Part shown: positions 7,557 through 15,934 of the stretch, piece after piece
Position numbering within the stretch: position 1 is the first letter of the stretch
Layout: the number at the start of each line of letters is the position of its first letter
Assembly: GCF_003610915.1 (NCBI RefSeq)
Contig: NZ_NSDJ01000001.1
Span: 2,418,001-2,482,000 of the forward strand
Source: Rahnella variigena
GTDB taxonomy: Bacteria > Pseudomonadota > Gammaproteobacteria > Enterobacterales > Enterobacteriaceae
DNA: 64,000 nt
Direction of reading: 5' to 3'
Program-made: the position numbers and the translations under genes
Notes under the pieces: model-generated
What the model saw: only the letters and a program-made list of their open reading frames with translations
The model's database searches: none
What the model was told of the DNA's origin: nothing

Positions 7557-8066
7557 TTACAGGCCGATGTTTTTGCGGTGTTCCGCCACACGGTCAACGC
7601 CGCCGACGATTTCCACCATGTTCACGGTATCGACTTCAATCACGTCTTTGCCGTCAATCGTGAGTTTGAAATAGGTGCATTGGGTGGTGATTTTGGTTTC
7701 TGTGTTCTCACCCTGTTTGTACTCGCCGAAATCCATTTCTTTATGGCGTCCGCGCAGGGTGACCTCCACGGCGGAGGTGTCGCCGGTGTCGTCACGCTGG
7801 AAGGAACCGGCAAAGCGCAGCGGCACGGCATCCACCGCGCCCCACTGTTTCAGCACCAGTTCATCCAGCCCGCCCACCGTCCACTCAAAGGTCAGCGCGT
7901 CGTCGTCCAGGCCGAAATCAATGGAGGCCGAACCGGTCATGCCGCCGCCGCGATAGTTCTCAAGCTTGCGGGTGAGTTTCGGCAGCGTCAGCGCGCTGAC
8001 CATGCCGAGGTAGCTGTTCCCGTCGTTAAACAGGTTCAGGTATTTCAGTTTCTTAGGCAGTGCCAT
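7557..8066 (-). CDS. FII: Major tail tube protein FII
   Basis: This 169-residue protein is homologous to P2 gpFII (about 172 residues), which stacks into the inner tail tube. It begins MALPKKLKYLNLFNDGNSYLG, close to P2. It follows the sheath gene FI by 13 bp in the same operon. Confidence 0.95.
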   Translation of the reverse strand: MALPKKLKYLNLFNDGNSYLGMVSALTLPKLTRKLENYRGGGMTGSASIDFGLDDDALTFEWTVGGLDELVLKQWGAVDAVPLRFAGSFQRDDTGDTSAVEVTLRGRHKEMDFGEYKQGENTETKITTQCTYFKLTIDGKDVIEVDTVNMVEIVGGVDRVAEHRKNIGL

Positions 8067-8079
8067 GTTTTAGCGCCTC

Positions 8080-9249
8080 TTAGCTGTTAACGGAGGTGGC
8101 GAACGTCGCCAGGTACTGATCGGTAATGCGCTGACGCAGGGTTAAATCTTCCAGCGGCGGCACCGGCGTATAGTCGTAATCAATAAACAGCTTGCCTGCT
8201 TTCAGGGTGTCGACGGTGTTGGCTTCGGGGTCGTACCAGCAGGAACCATCAATGATCAGACCGGCAGATTTCATTTCGCGCAGCTTGGCGTTAATGCCCG
8301 CAATCATGTCTTTGATAAGCGTCGGGGTCATTGGCCTGTCCATCGCCCACAGGTGCGCTTCTGCCATGGTGTCCGCCAGCACCTGCGCGGTGCGGGTATA
8401 GTTCTCAAACAGGAACAGCGGATCGTCAGAGCAGGTGCGCTGCCCCCAAAACTTAAAGCCGTCTTTGCGGATAAGCGTGGTCACGCACGCCTGATTCAGC
8501 AGGTCGGCATCGGTGCCGGTGGTCTGCAAATCCCAGTACACGCTGGCAGACAGGCCGGTGACACCGTTGATACCGACGTTAGAAAGCGTTTTATGCCAGC
8601 CGGTTTCTGCGTCGATTTTGGCACGCAGGCCGAGCGCGTAAGCCGTCGCGGGCGCGATATCGCTGGCATTGGTGGTGCTGTTCCAGGACACGAAATCAGG
8701 CCAGACAACCATCAGCTCACGCTGGCTGAAATTGTCGCGGTACTTGATGGCATCGGACACGGTTTTGCAGCCGTATGCACTGACGTAGCCAAATGCGCGC
8801 AGCTGCTGACAGACGGCGGCGAGCGCCGTGGCGACCTCCTGATTATCAAGCCCTGGTACGCCGAGAATGCGCGGCTTTACGCCGAGTTCAGTTTGCGCAG
8901 ACAGCAGGGCTTTCATGCCGGTATACATGCCGGTTTCATCTGACCCGCCGATGATGTTGGAGGTGGTTTCCGCGTCGGTTTCGCCCTCTGCGACGCGGAC
9001 AACGACGACAACCGGTTTAGCCTGGTTGGCGATTGCCATCAGGGAGGCGCGGAGCGTGCCGGTTTTACCGGCCTTGCCTGCGGCGGTCAGTACGTTGGTG
9101 ATAAGCACCGGCGTATCGAGCGGGAACGCGTCGGCGTCCGCATCTTCTGCGGTGCAGACCATCCCGATGATGGCGGTGGAAACGGTGGAAATAACGCGGG
9201 TGCCGTCATTGATTTCAACAACGCGCACACCGTGATGATAATCAGCCAT
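8080..9249 (-). CDS. FI: Tail sheath protein FI
   Basis: This 389-residue protein is homologous to P2 gpFI (about 396), the contractile sheath. The N terminus DYHHGVRVVEINDGTRVIS and the C-terminal ITDQYLATFA are typical of the family. It is the first gene of the F operon (FI-FII-E/E'-T-U-D), with a late promoter site about 80 bp upstream of its start. Confidence 0.95.
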   Translation of the reverse strand: MADYHHGVRVVEINDGTRVISTVSTAIIGMVCTAEDADADAFPLDTPVLITNVLTAAGKAGKTGTLRASLMAIANQAKPVVVVVRVAEGETDAETTSNIIGGSDETGMYTGMKALLSAQTELGVKPRILGVPGLDNQEVATALAAVCQQLRAFGYVSAYGCKTVSDAIKYRDNFSQRELMVVWPDFVSWNSTTNASDIAPATAYALGLRAKIDAETGWHKTLSNVGINGVTGLSASVYWDLQTTGTDADLLNQACVTTLIRKDGFKFWGQRTCSDDPLFLFENYTRTAQVLADTMAEAHLWAMDRPMTPTLIKDMIAGINAKLREMKSAGLIIDGSCWYDPEANTVDTLKAGKLFIDYDYTPVPPLEDLTLRQRITDQYLATFATSVNS

Positions 9250-9321
9250 GGTGTTTTTCCTGTGATTGGGGTGACGTCAATCATCGCGTGTTGTGTACGC
9301 GCAGGCACGGCAGGATCGGAG

Positions 9322-9343
9322 TGTGGGAAATGGCACAACGTGG
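9322..9343 (-). promoter_or_regulatory. Ogr-dependent late promoter PF (activator site)
   Basis: On the minus strand CCACGTTGTGCCA is shared with two other sites, upstream of V and between O and P. The block contains TGT-N10-ACA, the half-site pattern known for Ogr/Delta binding near -55. It lies about 80 bp before FI, which fits a start site near 9275. The promoter elements themselves are weak, as expected for an activator-dependent promoter. Confidence 0.7.
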
Positions 9344-9398
9344 CCGTCTCCCCGCCGATAACAGGGAGACGGCTGAGGTAATAAACCTTCAGAACATG

Positions 9399-9725
9399 TC
9401 AGGCGAAGACATCAATCTTTGTCAGTTTTGGGGTCACGGATATTTTTTTATCCGTTTCCCCCGAGCTATATGTTTTTTTATCACCCCCTTCTTCCATTTG
9501 TTTTTGCAGTAACTGCGCAAGTTGTTGATAAAGTGCCTCTAATTGCTCTTTCAGCAGTGCTTGCTCTTCTTTTGAAAGGCCTCCCTCTGCAATACGCTCG
9601 AGAACAGTTGAAATTTTCTCTTGAATATCATGTATCTGTGCCGAGATGTCCTTTTTAGAATGTGACTTACCAACTTCATTGTCTGTACTTATCGGATTGC
9701 CACGCATGCCTGTATCTATAACCAT
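9399..9725 (-). CDS. FlxA-like coiled-coil cargo protein
   Basis: This 108-residue hydrophilic protein has a central coiled coil (about residues 30-80: IHDIQEKISTVLERIAEGG...EALYQQLAQLLQKQ) and flexible ends. It resembles the FlxA-like family of small coiled-coil proteins. It is AT-richer than the flanking tail genes and sits between FI and the tail-fibre assembly gene, which is where P2 carries its Z/fun phage-exclusion gene. AGGAGGG precedes the start. No catalytic motif is visible, so the function is unknown. Confidence 0.6.
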   Translation of the reverse strand: MVIDTGMRGNPISTDNEVGKSHSKKDISAQIHDIQEKISTVLERIAEGGLSKEEQALLKEQLEALYQQLAQLLQKQMEEGGDKKTYSSGETDKKISVTPKLTKIDVFA

Positions 9726-9774
9726 TTAATCCCTCCTTTTATGAGTTAACTCCTCATAATTAATCGGAGCATGA

Positions 9775-10230
9775 TTAAAAAGGATAAGCAGGCCAGGCAA
9801 TATCCGGCGCTGCTGATAAATCCAGCCGGTTCAGGGCAATGCGGTATTTTTTCCAGGCGGTCAGGCTTGCCCGTTCCGCCTCCGTCGCGTCGTCAATATC
9901 GACGGCATCCTGTAAAGGCGCGATAGCCGCGTTTGCCTTTGCCATCAGGGCTGACAGCGTGGCGGTGGCTTCGGCTTTCAGTTCCGCAACTGACGGGGCG
10001 GGGATATCTGCCCAGGCGGGCAGCCCGTCGGTGCCCGCAACCCGCACTTTCCCTTCCGGCGGGGGAAGGGTTTGGTATTCACGGTAAACGACATCACTTA
10101 CCGCAATGCCATCATCAGGCCAGCTTCCCGCATCGTCGTACACTTCCCGCAGTTCACGCGGATAAAAGCCGTTAGTGAGCGGGCTGTATACATAAAGACT
10201 TGACGTGATTGCGCTGTAATAGTTGCTCAT
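9775..10230 (-). CDS. Tail fibre assembly protein (gpG/Tfa family)
   Basis: This 151-residue protein matches the caudovirales tail-fibre-assembly family: an N terminus describing the fibre tip (YYSAITSSLYVYSPLTNGFYP) and a C-terminal AWKKYRIALNRLD...IAWP block. Such chaperones help fold the receptor-binding end of the fibre. It follows the fibre gene H by 9 bp. Confidence 0.92.
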   Translation of the reverse strand: MSNYYSAITSSLYVYSPLTNGFYPRELREVYDDAGSWPDDGIAVSDVVYREYQTLPPPEGKVRVAGTDGLPAWADIPAPSVAELKAEATATLSALMAKANAAIAPLQDAVDIDDATEAERASLTAWKKYRIALNRLDLSAAPDIAWPAYPF

Positions 10231-10239
10231 TTTATCCCC

Positions 10240-13125
10240 TTACCAGCCAGTGGCTTCCCAGTAACTGCCGCCGCTGTCCTGGCCGCAGGTGAAACCGATG
10301 TTATTAATAATCTGTGCCGTACCAAAGTTGTCGTTGAACGTCCCGCCGCCGCCATTGATCGCCGTTACCTGAACGTTGACGCAGGTATTCGGGAAAGGAA
10401 TGGGAAAATTCACCGTAGACCATCCGCGACTCCCTTTATTGACGACGCCCCACTGCTTAATCATGCCGGTGTCACCGCATCGCCACCAGCCCCCGCCGAG
10501 GTTGGCGGTATTGGTATTGACCGGCTGCCGGTTGTTGGGGCTGTAAACCCGCTGCCCCCTCTCAAAAACGCCACCGGTATCAGTATTGATGTTGCCCTGA
10601 GCATTTAAGTCACCGACACCGGAAAATCTGACGTATCCCGTTTGCTGAGTGTTATTGACGTTGACCGTCCGGAATGTAAATCCACCAGAACCGCCCCCCT
10701 TATTATTGATAAAGACGGATTCGCCCTGGCTGCCACTTTCATTCCACCCGATATGCGTTCCCTGACCCGAACCTGGATTCGGGGGATTCGTCGCACGCAG
10801 GACTGAACCATACACCGCGCCAGGACAGCTAAAACTCCCGTCCATTGGATCGAACAACCAGGATGCAGAAAGCCCACTATCACCAATTGCATGAATAACG
10901 GCGGTCGCAAATTTCTGCCCGCCGCTGGTGAGCGCCCCAAAACTGATGGCAGTGCCATAGCCATAACTCGTGGTTTGAATCACCCCTTTAACAATCGGCG
11001 CATATGAGCTGACATCCCGTGGTGCCTTATATCCGTAGGGAACGATGAACGGGGCATTCGGTTGGGCATACTGATTAGCAAACCCTCCCACACCCTCCCA
11101 CACATCTGGCTTGATGCTGTAGTGAGTCGCGTTGTTCAGATACCCCACGTTGCCACCAGCGGCAGGGACGGCATTTACATCAGCGGCAGCGAGGTTGATA
11201 TCTTTGGTGCCATCAAACGCCACACCGGAAATCTTGCGTGCGGTGGCGAGTTTCGTCGCCGCGACGGCTGTGCCATTGCTAGGCAGTCCGCCCAGGTTTT
11301 TTAATGCGTCTGTGGCAGTTTTCGCACCGGTGCCACCACTGGAAACAGGCAGCGCCGTGTTTAATGTCAGCCCACCCACCACCGTCATGGCACTGGCAAA
11401 AGTGGCATCTTTAACGACCTTCATGGTGTCATTGATGGTCAGTGGCGAATCAATGGAAACCGCCGACGTGTAGATGTTGGCCGTATCCCTGTTATATCCC
11501 AGATACAACGTCCCGCCGGTGCCTGAACCTGCATCCTTCAGACTGGCTGACAAGGTGACATTGCCGTTGTTATGGTCGCGCAGAATGACGGCATCGTTAC
11601 GCCCGCGGATCACTGAATTCGCATTCGTTGAGGAAAGGGTAATACCTGACTCAGGCCGTAAAACGCCGTTTGCGATTTGTACGCTGTCAGTTTGTCCGTC
11701 GCAGACGATACGGGCTTTAATGGTGCCGGTTTCATCCCTGGCATCCATACGCATCACGCCTTCACCAGCGGGATAAATGGCAGCGGACAGGCCACCCAGC
11801 GCACGCCCAGCGTGCGGATCTGTATCGGTCAGCGTATTCGGCAAACGGAAATACATATTCCCCATTGAGGTCAGCGCAGAGGGAAGATTTGCGGCGGATA
11901 TCTTGCCGACGCGGCTGGTGAAGGACATGTAAGCTTCATAGTCATTCGGTCTCATGATACCGACGCGATAATTAGCCTGGATCGAACTGGCGACCTCCAG
12001 GTTAGCCGCCATTTTAACGCTGGACGCAATGTCGGTAAGTTTGCTGAGGCCGGTAATATCCGCGTTCTCACCCGATCGGGCGACGCCCAGCCGCGTCAAA
12101 TCCGTCAGCGTCATGCTGCCGCTGTCCAGAATCTTCCGCCAGCCGAACGGATAACCGCTGTCGCTGAGGAACCATTTCCAGCCGCCCGCTGCGGTGTATG
12201 AACCGATGCGCTCAAAAATCTGTCCGTCGTTATTAATCAGGCGCTGATAGGCCGCCGCACCCGCCGCCCAGTAGCGCCGCCAGTTGTGCAACTGACCGGC
12301 AACGACGTAGGTCGCACCCAGAGGATGATCTTCAAACGTGGCAGAAATACTGACGGGATTAGTGACGTCAATAATGGACGGGTCATCCAAACGCTTAACC
12401 TTGGTCGTGTCCGTTGCCAGCATCAGATTGCTCATTGCCCCGACGTCCGCCGCCGCCAAAGTGATATCAGCACTCAGCGCCTTATTATTGACCTTGCGGG
12501 TGGAAGGGACGCGGGTGTTGGCATTGTCGTTGGCGGTCTTCACCGCCTTTGGCGTCGCCGCCAGCGTTTCGCTGGTACTGCTGACCGAGCTGTTAAGCTG
12601 CACAAAACCTTTTGCTGTCAGCGTACCGTCGGGATGGTTACGGGATTTTTCATGCGCCGCCAGCAGGTCATTCACATACTGCTCCGTTGCCATAATCACC
12701 GAGTCGTCGATCAGCAGGCTGATCGCTTCGGTGTTGCTGACGGCAATCACCATGCGCAACGTCTGCGTGCGGCCTGAACCTTCCGCCAAAGTTGGCTTGT
12801 ACGTGTCCGCCATGTTGCAGACGGCAATCAGCGCGCCGTCGTCAGCAAACAGCCCCATTTCACGCATCCAGAAGCCGCCGACGCTGGCAGAAATCACCGC
12901 CTCAGCAATCACCCAGTTACCATGAGTCGGATCCAGTTTTAAGGAATTGAGCGGCGTGCGGTACACCTCTTTAACCAGTTTGGTCTGCGTGGCGACGGGC
13001 GTGGTCGCCTTGCCGTTACCATCACCGACGGCAAGCTGCGTAATATTGATGTCAGTCCCCGCTGCAATGGCTGCCGCAATGCGCGACTGCCCGAGCGTGG
13101 TGACAACGGATTTAAATGTGCTCAT
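10240..13125 (-). CDS. H: Tail fibre protein H
   Basis: This 961-residue protein is the receptor-binding side fibre. The first 150 residues (MSTFKSVVTTLGQSRIAAAIA...) match the conserved P2 gpH attachment domain. They are followed by shaft sequence with AADVGA and SGGTGAKTATDALKNLGG repeat-like segments. The C-terminal 100 residues (GDTGMIKQWG... PIPFPNTC) look like a gp53-type tip domain. It is longer than P2 gpH (about 669). The distal half is likely mosaic, since fibre tips are exchanged between phages, and it would determine host range with its partner Tfa. Confidence 0.93.
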   Translation of the reverse strand: MSTFKSVVTTLGQSRIAAAIAAGTDINITQLAVGDGNGKATTPVATQTKLVKEVYRTPLNSLKLDPTHGNWVIAEAVISASVGGFWMREMGLFADDGALIAVCNMADTYKPTLAEGSGRTQTLRMVIAVSNTEAISLLIDDSVIMATEQYVNDLLAAHEKSRNHPDGTLTAKGFVQLNSSVSSTSETLAATPKAVKTANDNANTRVPSTRKVNNKALSADITLAAADVGAMSNLMLATDTTKVKRLDDPSIIDVTNPVSISATFEDHPLGATYVVAGQLHNWRRYWAAGAAAYQRLINNDGQIFERIGSYTAAGGWKWFLSDSGYPFGWRKILDSGSMTLTDLTRLGVARSGENADITGLSKLTDIASSVKMAANLEVASSIQANYRVGIMRPNDYEAYMSFTSRVGKISAANLPSALTSMGNMYFRLPNTLTDTDPHAGRALGGLSAAIYPAGEGVMRMDARDETGTIKARIVCDGQTDSVQIANGVLRPESGITLSSTNANSVIRGRNDAVILRDHNNGNVTLSASLKDAGSGTGGTLYLGYNRDTANIYTSAVSIDSPLTINDTMKVVKDATFASAMTVVGGLTLNTALPVSSGGTGAKTATDALKNLGGLPSNGTAVAATKLATARKISGVAFDGTKDINLAAADVNAVPAAGGNVGYLNNATHYSIKPDVWEGVGGFANQYAQPNAPFIVPYGYKAPRDVSSYAPIVKGVIQTTSYGYGTAISFGALTSGGQKFATAVIHAIGDSGLSASWLFDPMDGSFSCPGAVYGSVLRATNPPNPGSGQGTHIGWNESGSQGESVFINNKGGGSGGFTFRTVNVNNTQQTGYVRFSGVGDLNAQGNINTDTGGVFERGQRVYSPNNRQPVNTNTANLGGGWWRCGDTGMIKQWGVVNKGSRGWSTVNFPIPFPNTCVNVQVTAINGGGGTFNDNFGTAQIINNIGFTCGQDSGGSYWEATGW

Positions 13126-13134
13126 AACGTCCTC

Positions 13135-13662
13135 TTATGCGGGGTAAACGGTCAGCAGTTCGCCAAGGTATTGCGCTGCGCCAATGTAAACATCGCCCTT
13201 AATATCCTGGGTGATGGTCAGCCCGATCAGATGGCGGCTGGCAGGCTTGGCGTCAGCAATCAGCCTTTCCATCTCGTTATACATTTCTTCGGTGATGCCG
13301 GTTTCCAGTACGCCGATGTCCAGGCGAAACGTGCCTGGCTCGTCATTCGTTTCCCACCACTCGGTCACGTTAATCAGGTAGCCGAGCGGCTCCACCACGC
13401 GCCGGATGGCACCGATGGTTCCCTTATGGCAGTGAATGAACCAGGCCGACTGAATCACGCGCCGCTTAGTGGCAACCGGCCAGTTTTCATCCCAGCGGTC
13501 AACCGACAGCGCCCAGGCCAGATAGGGCAAGAACTTCACCGGGCAAGTCAGCGGATCCCAGAGCTGCCGCAGCGGCACCGGCACGTTTTCAAGCTCCGCG
13601 CAGGCATCGGCGGCGGCGACTTCCAGCACAGAGGAACCGACGGGCAGCAGGCGATCACTCAT
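13135..13662 (-). CDS. I: Phage tail protein I (baseplate)
   Basis: This 175-residue protein is homologous to P2 gpI (about 176). It starts MSDRLLPVGSSVLEVAAADACAE and has the WDPLTCP...LPYLAWALSVDRWDE core typical of the family. It overlaps J by 8 nt and precedes H. Confidence 0.95.
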   Translation of the reverse strand: MSDRLLPVGSSVLEVAAADACAELENVPVPLRQLWDPLTCPVKFLPYLAWALSVDRWDENWPVATKRRVIQSAWFIHCHKGTIGAIRRVVEPLGYLINVTEWWETNDEPGTFRLDIGVLETGITEEMYNEMERLIADAKPASRHLIGLTITQDIKGDVYIGAAQYLGELLTVYPA

Positions 13663-14563
13663 CGTAACCGCCCACTTTCAGGGTGTACGCGGTGCAGAAT
13701 GACGCCTGCGTTTTGTCCAGCTCGATGTCAGCGGCGGGGCTTTTCAGCTCCACCCGCTGCACGCCTTCAACGTGCAGCGCGGCATAAATGGCGGACAGCC
13801 GGATGTCGCGGCCTAAACGATGCTGCGCGGTGGTGTAGGCGATAAGTTTGGCTTCGGCGGCTTCGCGGATGGGTTCGGCTTCCGGACCAGGGAACAAATA
13901 CAGCACGGCGTCAATGGTGTAACTGACCACGGTGGCAGACTGGACGGTCACGCGGTCAGCCACGGGGCGCACGTTTTCATCATTGAGCGCGGCCTGTACT
14001 TTCGCCAGCAGGTCTGCGGGCGCGGTGCCGTTGCCGGTCTTTGCCAGCACGGAAATCGTCACGCAGGCAGGCGACGGACTGATCACCGAAATATCCGCCA
14101 CCCGCCCGTCAGCCGAGCGCCCGTGATACTCATACGCGCCGACCGGACCCGCCACGCTCAGCCCTTCAAACGCCTGCTGCGCACGGATACGCAAATCCGC
14201 ATCGCTTTCCATCACCGCCGCCACGGCGGGCACGCTGACCGTATCCGCAGGCGTGATCGTCAGGCGTTCCACGCTGAACGTCGCCGCGATGTTGTCCAGG
14301 TCTGCGCCGGTGGCATAGGCCAGCATCACGGCCTGCGCCGCCTCGTTAACCCGCTGACGCAGGATCACTTCGCGGTAGGCGTTCTCCTCCAGCAGTTTCA
14401 CAATCGGCTCGGGCTCCAGCGTCAGCGTGCGGGCGATGGCGGCCTGCTGGTCTTCGGGGTAAAGCGATACCAGCGTGGCTTTGCGCTCCGCCAGCAGAAT
14501 TTCATAGTCCAGCACCTCCACCACGTCGGGGGCGGGTAACTGGCTGAGATCAATCGTTGCCAT
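13655..14563 (-). CDS. J: Baseplate assembly protein J
   Basis: This 302-residue protein is the same length as P2 gpJ, the edge component of the baseplate wedge. It begins MATIDLSQLPAPDVVEVLDYE. It is coupled to I by overlap and lies 3 nt after W. Confidence 0.95.
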   Translation of the reverse strand: MATIDLSQLPAPDVVEVLDYEILLAERKATLVSLYPEDQQAAIARTLTLEPEPIVKLLEENAYREVILRQRVNEAAQAVMLAYATGADLDNIAATFSVERLTITPADTVSVPAVAAVMESDADLRIRAQQAFEGLSVAGPVGAYEYHGRSADGRVADISVISPSPACVTISVLAKTGNGTAPADLLAKVQAALNDENVRPVADRVTVQSATVVSYTIDAVLYLFPGPEAEPIREAAEAKLIAYTTAQHRLGRDIRLSAIYAALHVEGVQRVELKSPAADIELDKTQASFCTAYTLKVGGYDE

Positions 14564-14566
14564 AAG

Positions 14567-14917
14567 TCAGCTCACTGGAAGGGTTAAGGAAATGGCGGCA
14601 GAGGTGTCTTTGCGGGTGCCGGTGAGTTCAACCACGGCTTTGCCGTCGTAGGTTGTTTCAAAGTTGATGCCGGTCAGGCTGACGCGCGGTTCCCATTTAA
14701 GGATCGCGCTGTAACAGGCCGCCATGATTTGCAGGCGCAGCGCCGCATTCTGCGGGCGGTCAGTCAGCTCAGACAGCAGCGAACCATAGTCGCGACGCAT
14801 GACGCGGGAACCGACGGGCGTGCGCAAAATGTCGCTGACCGACTGCTGGATATGCGCAAGGTCTTCGACGCTGCGCCCCGTATCGCGAGCCAGCCCGATG
14901 TATTTTGCGTTAGTCAT
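14567..14917 (-). CDS. W: Baseplate protein W (gp25-like)
   Basis: This 116-residue protein is homologous to P2 gpW and T4 gp25 lysozyme-like baseplate proteins. The family motif appears in QQSVSDILRTPVGSRVMRRDYGS. I set the start at ATG 14917 (MTNAKYIG), which matches P2 gpW. A longer in-frame start at 14950 would fall inside the preceding small gene, with which W overlaps by 8 nt. Confidence 0.93.
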   Translation of the reverse strand: MTNAKYIGLARDTGRSVEDLAHIQQSVSDILRTPVGSRVMRRDYGSLLSELTDRPQNAALRLQIMAACYSAILKWEPRVSLTGINFETTYDGKAVVELTGTRKDTSAAISLTLPVS

Positions 14918-15041
14918 TTTTGAACAATAAATAGAGGCCAATAACACCAACCAACCACCAGCCAGGCGTCCCGTTTGCCAGCATGACGCCTGCTGTCGTT
15001 GCAGCGAAAACAGACAGAAAAACTCTTAGATTCTTACTCAT
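14910..15041 (-). CDS. Small membrane protein between V and W
   Basis: This 43-residue protein (MSKNLRVFLSVFAATTAG...) has two hydrophobic segments and could be a two-pass inner-membrane hairpin. ATG 15041 follows AGAGGA with good spacing, whereas the longer frame up to 15119 runs through the V coding region. Its stop overlaps the start of W by 8 nt, so translation is probably coupled. P2 has no gene here. The function is unknown; a small membrane protein in a late operon could affect lysis or superinfection, but nothing in the sequence proves that. Confidence 0.65.
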   Translation of the reverse strand: MSKNLRVFLSVFAATTAGVMLANGTPGWWLVGVIGLYLLFKND

Positions 15042-15051
15042 ACAATCCTCT

Positions 15052-15696
15052 TTATGTTGTCGGTGCGCCGGTGCTGCTGCCGCCCGTCTGGACGCCGCTG
15101 TGTTTATGGGTATGAACAACGATGCCGTTTGACGTGATGCTCCCGCCTGAATGGGTGAGGTTGCCGGTCATGGTGCCGCCTTTTTTTATCTCGATGGTGG
15201 CGGTGGTGAGTTTGTTAGTGCAGACCACTTCCGGCGTGTCGAGAGTGATGCGCGTTTTCGCCGTGCAGGTAATCAGCGGAGCAGTGACAGCCACCTTGTC
15301 CGAGGCGTTTACCGTGGCGGATTTGATGCCGGTTGCCAGCAGTGCGCCGGTTTTTGGTTCGTACTCGATCACCGCGCCGTCAGGGAAAGTGACGTGCATG
15401 GCATCGGCTGATGCCGACGGCGCAGGAAATTCATCAGAAAAAACGGCGGGCATCACAAAGGCGGTGTCGAGTTCGCCACCCAGGCAGAACAGCAAAACCT
15501 GCTCGCCGATGGACGGTGCCCACCAGGAACGGGAGCGCCCTGCGCGGGAAGTCAGCCAGTGCAGCCAGTCGGTGACGTTGCCGCCGGTGTTCACGCGACA
15601 GGTGCCCGCAACTAAATCCACCTCGGCAACGGTGCCAATGCGGATCAGATTGCGCAGCAGGCGCGGAATGTCGTTGTTTGGGATGGATGTATTCAT
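15052..15696 (-). CDS. V: Baseplate spike protein V
   Basis: This 214-residue protein is homologous to P2 gpV (about 211), the membrane-piercing spike. It has an OB-fold N-terminal half (TVAEVDLVAGTCRVNTGGN) and a beta-helical C-terminal half ending in the HTHKH iron-binding tip motif (IVVHTHKHSGVQ). It is the first gene of the V-W-J-I-H-tfa operon. A terminator-like hairpin lies immediately before the start. Confidence 0.95.
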   Translation of the reverse strand: MNTSIPNNDIPRLLRNLIRIGTVAEVDLVAGTCRVNTGGNVTDWLHWLTSRAGRSRSWWAPSIGEQVLLFCLGGELDTAFVMPAVFSDEFPAPSASADAMHVTFPDGAVIEYEPKTGALLATGIKSATVNASDKVAVTAPLITCTAKTRITLDTPEVVCTNKLTTATIEIKKGGTMTGNLTHSGGSITSNGIVVHTHKHSGVQTGGSSTGAPTT

Positions 15697-15700
15697 GGAT

Positions 15701-15728
15701 AAAAGAATGCCGCCCTGTCAGGCGGCAT
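15701..15728 (-). terminator. Terminator-like hairpin upstream of V
   Basis: On the minus strand ATGCCGCC-TGACAG-GGCGGCAT is followed by TCTTTT. It would stop leftward transcripts from the DUF5677 cargo gene before they enter the late tail operon. It lies between the Ogr site (15739-15767) and the V start, so the PV start site must be at or just downstream of it. Confidence 0.65.
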
Positions 15729-15738
15729 ACAATTTGAA

Positions 15739-15767
15739 GCGGGTTGATGGCTGGTGGCACAACGTGG
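15739..15767 (-). promoter_or_regulatory. Ogr-dependent late promoter PV (activator site)
   Basis: The minus strand reads CCACGTTGTGCCA, six variable bases, then ATCAACCCGC. Over 29 bp it is nearly the same as the site at 22718-22746. It lies about 43-71 bp upstream of V, which fits activation of the V operon by Ogr. Confidence 0.75.
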
Positions 15768-15934
15768 AGAGCACTGACAAGTCGGTATTAGCTAAACTTG
15801 AGCTGATACATTTCGTGTTAGAATAAATATCATCAAATTTTACAGTTTGGTTTTAGCGAGAAGCGGGGAGTAAGCAAGTAACGCTAAAAATTATTTAATA
15901 GCGGGTAATAATAAAGAAAATACAACCCTATGCT

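Noticed and set aside
8353..8943. 196-codon plus-strand frame opposite FI
   Set aside because: Antisense to the sheath gene and Gly/Arg-rich; no independent support.
13171..14539. Two long plus-strand frames opposite I and J
   Set aside because: Mirror frames of GC-rich tail genes with no recognisable domain.
1676..15882. Shared 12-mer TAAGCAAGTAAC at 1676-1687 and 15871-15882
   Set aside because: Both lie in AT-rich cargo borders and suggest a recombination mark, but no similarity extends on either side. Likely chance.
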